DNA of 7,511 nucleotides from JASFEQ01 sp050122535 (GTDB lineage Bacteria; Desulfobacterota; DSM-4660; Desulfatiglandales; HGW-15): the NCBI GenBank assembly GCA_050122535.1, contig JASFIT010000230.1, positions 1 to 7,511 on the forward strand. The letters run 5' to 3'. Shown one piece after another: positions 1-5,402 of this stretch; the first letter of the stretch is position 1; each line of letters starts with the position of its first letter. The notes below the pieces were generated by a model. That model had not been told where the DNA came from, did no database searches, and saw nothing but the letters and a program-made list of their open reading frames with translations. A program made the translations under genes and the position numbers.

Positions 1-12
1 CCCTGGTCACGT

Positions 13-573
13 TTATTCATATCTGCCTGCCAATCGGTCCAGAATGATGGCAGCAGCCGTCCGCACAGAGAGGTGATTGTAATCGGTAACCCCTTCCACA
101 GGGTCCAAAATATGATCTGCCCTGCTTATGAGATCAGCATCCAGACCCCATGCTGTACCAAAGAGAAGCAGAACAGGCTTTTTAGCATTTATGATATCTG
201 CAGCCTCTCTATACGTTAAAGACCCCTCTGCCTGCCGGGATGCATCTGTTGCAACGAGGAGAGGAGCCTCCCCCTCCAACTCCATAACCTGGTTGATAGA
301 GTCTTCAAGGGACGGGACAACCCTTAATAGCTCTATAGCTTCCTTTCTATGCCGATTGTAGGTTGCGCCGTATCCGTTGGCCCAATGCCTCAGGACCCGC
401 TCGGCGAGCCTCTGTTGATCCTCCAAAGGATTTATGACAAAGAATCTCTTTACACCATATGTCCGGGCCAGTCTGCTTAGATCGTGAAGATCAAAAGTTG
501 TAATTGCTGAGGCAATTCTTTGACGATTCTTGTTGTAAACAGGGTAATGGATAAGCCCGATGTAAAGCCTCAC
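13..573 (-). CDS. SPOUT-fold SAM-dependent RNA methyltransferase (TM1570 / Methyltrn_RNA_4 family)
   Basis: Predicted RNA methyltransferase of 186 aa; its RNA target is not known to me. The C-terminal half carries the trefoil-knot signature of the SPOUT superfamily: LLLFGTAWGL around residues 135-144 (SAM-binding loop) and YNHLSVRTAAAI around 165-176, ending in the typical ILDRL helix. The N-terminus (YIGLIHYPVYNK) also matches this family. I chose the GTG at 571-573 because GGAG (580-583) lies 6 nt upstream and MRLYIGLIHYP is the natural family start. An in-frame TTG at 673-675 would add 34 residues encoded by intergenic repeats, so it is unlikely. It lies downstream of trmD in the same direction, so two SPOUT enzymes are adjacent. 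Family assignment is firm; substrate (rRNA or tRNA) is unknown. Confidence 0.9.
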   Translation of the reverse strand: MRLYIGLIHYPVYNKNRQRIASAITTFDLHDLSRLARTYGVKRFFVINPLEDQQRLAERVLRHWANGYGATYNRHRKEAIELLRVVPSLEDSINQVMELEGEAPLLVATDASRQAEGSLTYREAADIINAKKPVLLLFGTAWGLDADLISRADHILDPVEGVTDYNHLSVRTAAAIILDRLAGRYE

Positions 574-597
574 AAAAAGCTCCGTTTCACTCCGCAA

Positions 598-621
598 TTG
601 GAATGATGGAGTACTGGAATA
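598..621. repeat. 8-bp degenerate tandem repeat (TGGAAT type), three units
   Basis: Three consecutive octamers TTGGAATG, ATGGAGTA and CTGGAATA, followed by a decayed TTGGGTCT. The consensus is nTGGARTR on the plus strand (TATTCCAG-like on the minus strand). The array sits 25 nt upstream of the methyltransferase GTG start. The exact unit CTGGAATA recurs at 2587-2594 between ffh and rpsP, so this is a dispersed intergenic repeat rather than coding sequence. Confidence 0.6.
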
Positions 622-656
622 TTGGGTCTGAAGGATTTTGTCATTATTCGTGCCTA

Positions 657-736
657 CCCTTCGACCCTTCGACAAGCTCAGGACTTTCAGCAGGCTCAGG
701 GCAAGCTCCTTACTCCCTACTCCCTACTCCTTACTC
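657..736. repeat. Composite intergenic repeat block between trmD and the methyltransferase gene
   Basis: Three repeat types are packed together. CCCTTCGA occurs twice in tandem (657-672). GCTCAGG occurs at 676-682 and 694-700, and CAAGCTC at 673-679 and 702-708, giving a TTCGACAAGCTCAGG-type element of a kind common in intergenic DNA of many bacteria. Then come four heptamers, CTCCTTA, CTCCCTA, CTCCCTA and CTCCTTA (706-733), plus a partial CTC. The heptamer array runs into the trmD gene and supplies its TAG stop (724-726). Confidence 0.7.
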
Positions 737-1467
737 TTCTTCTTTCCCTCCAATTTAGCCAGAATGGCCTTGTCCTCTTTGCTCAATCTGGCCTTTTTGA
801 GGAGATCCGGCCTCCTTTCCAGGGTCCTTTTCAGAGATTCCGTTCTTCGCCATAGGCGGATCTTCTCATGGTCTCCAGACAGGAGTATGGGGGGGACCTC
901 TTTGCCCCGGAAAGTCCTTGGCCGGGTATAATGGGGGTATTCCAGAAGTCCGTTCTCAAAGGAATCCTCAAGATTGGACCGCTCCCCCCCTAAGACCCCG
1001 GGAACAAGGCGGCTGACGGCATCTATGATGACCAGTGCCCCCAATTCTCCCCCGCTCAGGATGTAGTCTCCGATGGAGACTTCCATATGGATCTGATCGG
1101 ATCTCACCCGCTCATCCACCCCTTCATACCGGCAGCAGATAAGGACAAGCTGATCCGCCCGGGCCAGCTCCCAGGCCATGGACTGTTCAAAGGTCTGGCC
1201 CTGGGGCGTGAGCAGGACCACAAAGGAGGATCCATCCACCCTGTCTATGGATTCCAATGCGCGAATTATGGGGCCCGGTTTCATGATCATGCCGCTGCCC
1301 CCCCCGTAGGGACGATCATCCGTCACATTATGGGATCCCCGGGCAAAGGACCGGATGTTTGTCAATCTCACATCTACCAGTCCCTTTTCTACGGCACGTC
1401 CCAGAACACCAGTATGGAGGAAAGGGGAGAACAGGTCAGGGAATAGGGTGAGGATGTCAAACCTCAT
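724..1467 (-). CDS. trmD: tRNA (guanine-N1)-methyltransferase TrmD
   Basis: Cytoplasmic SPOUT enzyme that methylates G37 at N1 in tRNAs with a G36-G37 anticodon context, using SAM, and so prevents +1 frameshifting. The protein has 247 aa (E. coli 255). Visible family motifs are MRFDILTLFP at the N-terminus, DDRPYGGGSGM (50-60), CRYEGVDER (112-120) and GDYILSGGELG (133-143, knot and SAM site). EDSFENGLLEYPHYTRP starts at 167, with D168 matching the catalytic aspartate and R153 the conserved arginine. The ATG (1465-1467) overlaps the rimM stop by 11 nt and no close strong Shine-Dalgarno is visible, which suggests coupling to rimM. The last residues (SKE) and the TAG stop fall in a 7-bp tandem repeat, so the extreme C-terminus may be repeat-derived. 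Confidence 0.97.
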   Translation of the reverse strand: MRFDILTLFPDLFSPFLHTGVLGRAVEKGLVDVRLTNIRSFARGSHNVTDDRPYGGGSGMIMKPGPIIRALESIDRVDGSSFVVLLTPQGQTFEQSMAWELARADQLVLICCRYEGVDERVRSDQIHMEVSIGDYILSGGELGALVIIDAVSRLVPGVLGGERSNLEDSFENGLLEYPHYTRPRTFRGKEVPPILLSGDHEKIRLWRRTESLKRTLERRPDLLKKARLSKEDKAILAKLEGKKKSKE

Positions 1468-1993
1468 TCAAATCCAGCAATCCCTCCACTTCTGAGATAA
1501 TCATCCTATTATTAATAAGGTCAATCTCCTTGACCACGTCATGAATGGCAGGAATTAGGACCTCCTTTTTGCCCTCCTGAACCACATAAATATCATTGCT
1601 CCCCGTGGGCAAGATATGCTTAATGGTGCCCACATATTCTCCCCCACTCAGGTAGACCTGGAGGCCTATGAGCTCGTGCCAGAAGTATTCCTCGTCCCCT
1701 TCTTGGGGTAAGGCATCTCTCTTTATCAGAATGGCCGCTCCCCGATATTTTTCAGCCTCTTCTAGGGTGTTTAGCCCCTCTAATTTCAGCAAAAGGATAT
1801 TTTTGTGAGGTCTTACGGACGATACCACATATTCCCAGGTTTGCCCGGAGCTCGATCGGAGGAAAACCGTTCCCGCACTTAGAAAGGACTCCTCAGACTG
1901 GGCGTAGGACTTGATTCTTAATGCTCCTTCTACCCCATGGGGACGAACCACCTTCCCCATAAGGAGCAGATCTTCGGGAGAAACCTTGCTCAA
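1457..1993 (-). CDS. rimM: Ribosome maturation factor RimM
   Basis: 178-aa 16S rRNA processing and 30S assembly factor that binds ribosomal protein S19 in the 30S head. The N-terminal RimM domain shows MGKVVRPHGVEGALRIKS (12-29). The C-terminal PRC-barrel shows EEYFWHELIGLQV (101-113), LPTGSNDIYVV (128-138), LIPAI (146-150) and GLLDL near the end. I take the TTG at 1991-1993 as the start. It lies 2 nt after the khpA stop and keeps the first beta strand (LLLMGKVV) intact; the next candidate, ATG at 1958-1960, would cut that strand. No strong Shine-Dalgarno precedes the TTG, so translation probably depends on khpA. Start confidence is moderate; the identity is firm. Confidence 0.95.
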   Translation of the reverse strand: MSKVSPEDLLLMGKVVRPHGVEGALRIKSYAQSEESFLSAGTVFLRSSSGQTWEYVVSSVRPHKNILLLKLEGLNTLEEAEKYRGAAILIKRDALPQEGDEEYFWHELIGLQVYLSGGEYVGTIKHILPTGSNDIYVVQEGKKEVLIPAIHDVVKEIDLINNRMIISEVEGLLDLNEV

Positions 1994-1995
1994 GG

Positions 1996-2226
1996 CTATT
2001 CGATGATCTCTAGGACCGATCTCTTGTTAATCTTGGTGGAAGCTGCACTGAGTATGGTCCTCATGGCCCGCGCCGTTCGTCCTTGCTTGCCAATGACCTT
2101 ACCTAGATCTTCCTTGGCTACCTTCAGTTCTATAACAGATGTCTGCTCGCCTTCTATTTCCGTTACAAATACCTCCTCCGGTTTGTCCACCAACGCCTTG
2201 GCTATGTAAGCAATCAAGTCCTTCAT
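1996..2226 (-). CDS. khpA: KH-domain RNA-binding protein KhpA (YlqC family)
   Basis: Small 76-aa protein made of one KH domain. The start MKDLIAYIAKALVDKPEEV is almost family consensus, and the KH GxxG loop is IGKQGRTARAM (G46-K-Q-G49), which contacts single-stranded RNA. In Firmicutes KhpA partners KhpB and affects cell elongation and division; its role here is not shown by the sequence. The ATG at 2224-2226 is chosen because GGAGG (2235-2239) lies 8 nt upstream and matches the family start; GTG codons further upstream (for example 2257-2259) lack this support. It lies between rpsP and rimM, its usual position. Confidence 0.95.
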   Translation of the reverse strand: MKDLIAYIAKALVDKPEEVFVTEIEGEQTSVIELKVAKEDLGKVIGKQGRTARAMRTILSAASTKINKRSVLEIIE

Positions 2227-2286
2227 ATCGATAACCTCCATGCCTAAATTCACCGCCACATCACCTCGATTTGGATTTGAAGGTAC

Positions 2287-2529
2287 CTATAATAACCCTT
2301 GCTTTTTAAGAATAGCCCTTGCCGATCCAGAAACTCTGGCCCCTTTTTTCAGCCAGTAATCCACCTTTTCCTTGTGAACCGTTATTTGAGCCGGATCTTT
2401 CATTGGATCATAAGAACCCAAAATCTCTAAAAATTTTCCATCTCGCGGCGCCTCGGAATTGGCCGCTACCAAGCGATAAAAAGGTTTCTTCTTGGCCCCC
2501 ATTCTCGTCAACCTAATTCTCACTGCCAT
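2287..2529 (-). CDS. rpsP: 30S ribosomal protein S16
   Basis: 80-aa primary 16S rRNA-binding protein needed for 30S assembly. The sequence is typical of S16 throughout: MAVRIRLTRMGAKKKPFYRLVAANS at the N-terminus, then RDGKFLEILGSYDP and the VDYWLKKGARVSGSARAILKKQG end. The length matches the common 78-90 aa range. The ATG (2527-2529) is preceded by a strong Shine-Dalgarno, AGGGGGTGA, at 2539-2547 with an 8-nt gap. It follows ffh after a 147-nt spacer that could hold a promoter or attenuator; a 60-nt gap separates it from khpA. Confidence 0.97.
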   Translation of the reverse strand: MAVRIRLTRMGAKKKPFYRLVAANSEAPRDGKFLEILGSYDPMKDPAQITVHKEKVDYWLKKGARVSGSARAILKKQGLL

Positions 2530-2538
2530 TTGAATATA

Positions 2539-2547
2539 TCACCCCCT
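2539..2547 (-). promoter_or_regulatory. Strong rpsP ribosome binding site
   Basis: AGGGGGTGA on the minus strand lies 8 nt before the rpsP ATG. It is the strongest Shine-Dalgarno in the window and suits a highly expressed ribosomal protein. It contrasts with the weak or absent sites before ffh, ligA and the phosphorylase gene. Confidence 0.75.
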
Positions 2548-2564
2548 CACGAGTTAGAGAAACA

Positions 2565-2678
2565 AAATCTAGGGGCTTCGCCCCAACTGGAATAGTGGAA
2601 CATGTGCTTCGCATGAATTCGTATTTATTAAAAGCAACGTAATATTAGTCGCTTACAGAATCCCCGAAACCTAGATTT
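2565..2678. repeat. Inverted-repeat-bounded spacer between ffh and rpsP
   Basis: The spacer is bounded by a perfect 9-bp inverted repeat, AAATCTAGG (2565-2573) and CCTAGATTT (2670-2678). Each arm is followed inwards by a TTCG-containing stretch. The right arm overlaps the ffh stop codon. Inside lie a 5-bp GGGGC/GCCCC hairpin with a 3-nt loop (2572-2584), two TGGAA-type octamers (2587-2602) and a small dyad CATG-TGCTTCG-CATG (2601-2615). It could be a decayed miniature element or an mRNA processing/attenuation region; the sequence alone does not decide. Confidence 0.5.
2572..2584 (-). terminator. Possible weak terminator or attenuator hairpin upstream of rpsP
   Basis: On the minus strand GGGGC and GCCCC pair around a GAA loop, followed by TAGATTTTGTTTCTC, which is T-rich but not a clean T-run. 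It lies after ffh and about 40 nt before rpsP, so it could lower read-through from ffh or protect the rpsP mRNA 5' end. It could equally be just part of the surrounding repeat. Confidence 0.3.
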
Positions 2679-4002
2679 ACTGAAAAATGGATGGCATATT
2701 TGGAATGCCTTTGCTGGCAAAACCCTCCATCATCTTTTTGGTTTGAACAAAATTCTTCAAAAGGCGATTCACATCCTGAATTCTCGTACCACTTCCCCGG
2801 GCAATTCTTTTCCGCCGACTACCGTTGATGATCTTGTGGTTACGCCTCTCCTCCTTGGTCATGGAGTTTATGATGGCTTCTATCTTGACCAATTCCTTTT
2901 CATCCGGTTTGAATTTTTTCAATTGTTTTAACTGTCCCATGCCGGGCAGCATGCCCATAATCTGTTCCAGCGACCCTAGCTTTTTCATCTGCTTTAACTG
3001 TACCTGGAAATCCTCCAGATCAAATTCGCGTTTCTTAAGCTTCCTCTCTAGCTTTACGGCCTCCTTCTCATCAAATTCCTCTTGCGCCTTTTCAATGAGG
3101 GAGAGCATATCCCCCATCCCCAAGATCCGGGAGGCCATCCGATCCGGGAAAAAAGGCTCAATGGCATCCAGCTTTTCCCCCACACCAATGAATTTAATTG
3201 GCTTCCCCGTAACAGCCTTTATGGATAATGCGGCTCCGCCCCTTGCATCTCCCTCCATTTTGGTGAGTATGACCCCGCTGATGTCTAGGAGCTGGTTAAA
3301 ATGCTGGGCCATGTTTACAGCATCCTGTCCCGTCATAGCATCTGCGACGAGGAGGATTTCTGTGGGGTCAATTCGTTCTTTAATTCTTGCCAGCTCCTCC
3401 ATAAGCTCATCATCAATATGAAGGCGTCCAGCCGTGTCTATGATCAGGACATCTGCCCCCGCTCCACCAGCCTTTGACAAGGCATCGAGGCAGATCTCTT
3501 CGGGTTTCGAATTTTTGTCTTCCTCGTAGACTGGGACGCCAAGCTGGGATCCCAATTTCTTAAGTTGTTCAATGGCAGCTGGTCTGTAAACATCTGCCGG
3601 CACCAGATAGGGGTTTCTCCCTTGCGTACGAAGATGCTGGGCCAACTTGCCCGCTGTCGTCGTCTTACCAGAACCTTGAAGGCCTACTAACATCAGGGTA
3701 AAAGGGGCCTTACCCGTAAGATGAAGTTCCTGCCTGCTCTCACCCATCAAATTGGTGAGCTCTTCATTGACGATCTTGATAACCTGCTGACCGGGCGTCA
3801 GGCTCTCAAGCACTTCTACGCCCACGGCGCGCTGGCGGATGCCCTCAATGAGTTCTTTGACGATCTTATAATTTACATCCGCCTCGAGCAGGGCCAGACG
3901 GACCTCCTTGAGGGCCTCAGCGATATTTTCTTCCGTTAATCTGCCACGCCCCGTTAGATTCTTGAGGGCCTTATTTAGTTTTTCCGTTAAGCTCTCAAAC
4001 AT
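2677..4002 (-). CDS. ffh: Signal recognition particle GTPase Ffh (SRP54)
   Basis: 441-aa protein component of the SRP. It binds 4.5S RNA and nascent signal peptides and, with FtsY, delivers ribosomes to the membrane. The N domain starts MFESLTEKLNKALKNLTGRGRLTE. The G domain has the P-loop GLQGSGKTT (107-115), DTAGR (189-193) and TKMEGDARGG (247-256), then GVGEKLDAIEPFFPDRMASRILGMGD. The methionine-rich M domain (about 318 to the end) carries the RNA-binding motif GSRRKRIARGSGT (394-406). The ATG at 4000-4002 is the family start; the TTG at 4015-4017 would add five residues. Curiously, no Shine-Dalgarno is visible: the 15 nt before the ATG are T-rich. It is first in the minus-strand cluster. 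Confidence 0.97.
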   Translation of the reverse strand: MFESLTEKLNKALKNLTGRGRLTEENIAEALKEVRLALLEADVNYKIVKELIEGIRQRAVGVEVLESLTPGQQVIKIVNEELTNLMGESRQELHLTGKAPFTLMLVGLQGSGKTTTAGKLAQHLRTQGRNPYLVPADVYRPAAIEQLKKLGSQLGVPVYEEDKNSKPEEICLDALSKAGGAGADVLIIDTAGRLHIDDELMEELARIKERIDPTEILLVADAMTGQDAVNMAQHFNQLLDISGVILTKMEGDARGGAALSIKAVTGKPIKFIGVGEKLDAIEPFFPDRMASRILGMGDMLSLIEKAQEEFDEKEAVKLERKLKKREFDLEDFQVQLKQMKKLGSLEQIMGMLPGMGQLKQLKKFKPDEKELVKIEAIINSMTKEERRNHKIINGSRRKRIARGSGTRIQDVNRLLKNFVQTKKMMEGFASKGIPNMPSIFQ

Positions 4003-4039
4003 AAAAGAGATCGTCAAAAATGTTCGGCTGCAAACTTTT

Positions 4040-4069
4040 AGATTAAATGCATTCTGAATTTACTGTCAA
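4040..4069 (-). promoter_or_regulatory. Sigma70-like promoter for ffh
   Basis: On the minus strand a perfect -35 box TTGACA (4064-4069) is followed after 18 nt by TAATCT (4040-4045), which keeps the key first, second and last bases of the -10 box. It would start transcription near 4033, giving a leader of about 30 nt before the ffh ATG. This probably drives the whole ffh-to-methyltransferase cluster. Confidence 0.6.
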
Positions 4070-4192
4070 GCAAAAAGCGTCATCCCAAAAACCCTTTATG
4101 ATTTCCACGACTTCCTCTAAACGAAGCACGCTCTGCCAGAATGCCGGAAAACCTTCCTTCCTTAGAGTGACAAATGAAGCAGAATTTTTATG

Positions 4193-4217
4193 AAGTGTAG
4201 CACATTTTAGTACACTT
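4193..4217. repeat. 7-bp inverted repeat, operator-like
   Basis: AAGTGTA (4193-4199) and TACACTT (4211-4217) are perfect inverted copies around an 11-nt spacer. The spacing puts the arm centres 18 bp apart, a little under two helical turns, as in many dimeric repressor sites. The 10-mer AAGTGTAGCA starting here recurs inverted at 5405-5414 beside the large repeat element, so it may instead be repeat debris. Confidence 0.35.
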
Positions 4218-4263
4218 TCCATCAAGATTTTAAATTTTATTTTCTAAACATTTCACTGTCCCA

Positions 4264-4284
4264 AAAAGCTTCCTTACAGCTTTT
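4264..4284. repeat. 7-bp inverted repeat AAAAGCT / AGCTTTT
   Basis: AAAAGCT (4264-4270) and AGCTTTT (4278-4284) flank a 7-nt loop. It lies about 40 bp upstream of the phosphorylase -35 box, so it could be an operator or activator site. On the minus strand it resembles a weak, AT-rich hairpin followed by TTTTT, but no gene there needs a terminator. Confidence 0.3.
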
Positions 4285-4324
4285 CTGAGGAGCCTTCTGC
4301 TTGAGAATACGTTTGATTTTAAGG

Positions 4325-4353
4325 TTGCCATAACTAGGCATTATCTCTAATAT
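4325..4353 (+). promoter_or_regulatory. Sigma70-like promoter for the phosphorylase gene
   Basis: TTGCCA (4325-4330, five of six bases of the -35 consensus) and TAATAT (4348-4353) are separated by exactly 17 bp. Transcription would start near 4360, giving a leader of about 86 nt that begins with a hairpin. It is the best plus-strand match in this intergenic region. Confidence 0.55.
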
Positions 4354-4359
4354 CGTTTG

Positions 4360-4399
4360 ATAAAATCGCGATGCGATTTTATACAACACGGCTGAGCCG
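4360..4399 (+). repeat. Two adjacent hairpins in the phosphorylase leader
   Basis: The first has a perfect 10-bp stem, ATAAAATCGC (4360-4369) with GCGATTTTAT (4373-4382), around a GAT loop. The second has CGGC (4389-4392) with GCCG (4396-4399) around a TGA loop. The first hairpin would sit at the very 5' end of the transcript from the 4325-4353 promoter, where such stems often protect mRNA. Neither is followed by a T-run, so a terminator is unlikely. Confidence 0.45.
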
Positions 4400-4445
4400 C
4401 TTAGAAAAGAGATACGAAATAATAAAACACGTCTGCATATAAAGA

Positions 4446-5210
4446 ATGGATGCGCCCTTGAACAGAACGCCTAATCATGATGAGGGCCTCATACGGCCCA
4501 GAAAAGGAAAAACCGACCCTGATCTGGGGCCCGACGTTATCATGGCCATGATCCCATCGGATCTTGATTTGCTTGCCAAGACAAGCCAGGCCCAAAAGAT
4601 AGAGCACTCCCATATGGCTCTTTATGATGTGTACCGGATAGAAGATGGATTAAAGGGCTCTTTTGCCCTCTCAGGGCCGTTTATTGGGGCTCCCCAGGCC
4701 GTTATGGGTATGGAGAAATTGATTGTCCTTGGCGTCCAAAGGGTCTGGGTTTTGGGGTGGTGCGGGTCTCTGCAACCAGATCTGCGCGTCGGGGACCTGG
4801 TCTTGCCCACCAACGCCATCTCAGAGGAGGGAACCTCCCAGCACTATCCTGTGGCAGAAAAGACACCCAGGGCGGACGAGGAACTCTGCCAGATGCTTGA
4901 TGATGCCTTGAAAAAGAAAGGGCAATATTTTGTGAGAGGGACCGTGTGGACCACCGATGCCCCCTATCGTGAGACCCCCATGAAGGTTAAGACATATCAA
5001 GAGAAGGGGGTCTTGGCTGTGGAGATGGAGATGTCCGCACTTATGACCCTGGCCATGTATCGTGATGTGAAGCTATCCGGACTGCTTGTGGTTTCTGACG
5101 AACTCTTTGACCTCAAGTGGCACTCCGGTTTTAAGAGCCCCGAATTGAAAAAGACAACCGGACTGGCCGGGAACGTTCTGCTGGATTTGGTTAAGTCGTT
5201 GAGTGGTTGA
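4446..5210 (+). CDS. Nucleoside phosphorylase family protein (PNP/UDP phosphorylase superfamily)
   Basis: 254-aa cytoplasmic enzyme predicted to cleave a nucleoside, with phosphate or water, for salvage. Superfamily marks are VLGWCGSLQPDLRVGDLVLPT (102-122), the EEGTSQHY segment (127-134), WTTDAPYRET (168-177, uridine-phosphorylase-like), the ribose-binding AVEMEMSAL (191-199) with its Glu-Met-Glu core, and VVSDELF (215-221) with the conserved Ser-Asp (D218) that protonates the base. I do not see the N-terminal Gly-Asp-Pro-x-Arg phosphate loop of classical enzymes; that region reads AMIPSDLDLLAK, so the choice between phosphorolysis and hydrolysis, and the substrate, are open. The ATG gives a coherent N-terminus, although only a weak AAAGA precedes it. 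It is transcribed alone, divergent from ffh. Confidence 0.85.
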   Translation: MDAPLNRTPNHDEGLIRPRKGKTDPDLGPDVIMAMIPSDLDLLAKTSQAQKIEHSHMALYDVYRIEDGLKGSFALSGPFIGAPQAVMGMEKLIVLGVQRVWVLGWCGSLQPDLRVGDLVLPTNAISEEGTSQHYPVAEKTPRADEELCQMLDDALKKKGQYFVRGTVWTTDAPYRETPMKVKTYQEKGVLAVEMEMSALMTLAMYRDVKLSGLLVVSDELFDLKWHSGFKSPELKKTTGLAGNVLLDLVKSLSG

Positions 5211-5281
5211 GACCATGACTAACATAATTAGAAACCCGAAAAAATAAGATGGTACGACACCTGTCAAAAACATAGTATGCA

Positions 5282-5402
5282 GTCATTGCGAGGAGCCCGC
5301 CCGCCTCGCCTGAGCTATAGCGATGGCGGGAAGGCGGAGCGACGTGGCAATCTCATCGGAAACTCCTCAAAAACGAGATTGCTTCGCTACGCTCGCAATG
5401 AC
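5282..5402. repeat. GTCATTGCGAG-type palindromic miniature element
   Basis: Perfect 11-bp terminal inverted repeats GTCATTGCGAG (5282-5292) and CTCGCAATGAC (5392-5402), with a second inverted pair inside, GCAATCTC (5347-5354) and GAGATTGC (5375-5382). This layout (GTCATTGCGAG-n-GCAATCTC-spacer-GAGATTGC-n-CTCGCAATGAC) is a widespread intergenic palindrome family that I recognise from several bacterial phyla; it has no transposase of its own. As RNA it would form a long hairpin after the phosphorylase gene. A six-T run follows 10 nt after its end (5413-5418), too far for a standard terminator. Confidence 0.75.
5297..5340. repeat. 44-nt GC-rich hairpin insert inside the palindromic element
   Basis: The left arm of the GTCATTGCGAG element is interrupted after GGAGC (5292-5296), and GGAGC recurs at 5336-5340 directly before the arm resumes (GACGTGGCAATCTC). 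The insert pairs CCCGCC (5300-5305) with GGCGGG (5325-5330) and CGC (5307-5309) with GCG (5320-5322). Removing it restores near-symmetry of the two arms, which supports a secondary insertion or expansion. Confidence 0.55.

Larger units (their letters stand above)
4003..4445. other. Divergent intergenic region between ffh and the phosphorylase gene
   Basis: This 443-nt AT-rich stretch has no convincing gene. It holds the ffh promoter (4040-4069), an imperfect GTCA-bounded tract (about 4079-4170, GTCATCC at one end and GAGTGAC at the other) that may be a decayed palindromic repeat, two perfect 7-bp inverted repeats (4193-4217 and 4264-4284), the phosphorylase promoter (4325-4353) and two leader hairpins (4360-4399). 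A 60-codon minus-strand frame at 4043-4225 has no Shine-Dalgarno or recognisable motif and I do not call it a gene. I looked for the SRP RNA tetraloop signature and saw none. Confidence 0.55.

Noticed and set aside
573..675. N-terminal extension of the methyltransferase from a TTG at 673-675
   Set aside because: The added residues are encoded by intergenic tandem repeats, while the GTG at 571-573 has a well-placed GGAG and matches the family start.
2825..3421. 198-codon plus-strand open frame
   Set aside because: It is fully antisense to ffh, serine- and methionine-rich as expected from the reverse complement of that gene, with no family resemblance.
4043..4225. 60-codon minus-strand open frame upstream of ffh
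   Set aside because: No Shine-Dalgarno, no recognisable motif, it runs through the ffh promoter, and its sequence looks like decayed repeat DNA.
4070..4325. Possible SRP 4.5S RNA gene beside ffh
   Set aside because: The conserved GGAAG-type tetraloop region and pairing of the SRP RNA are absent on both strands; a chance GGAAGG word is not enough.
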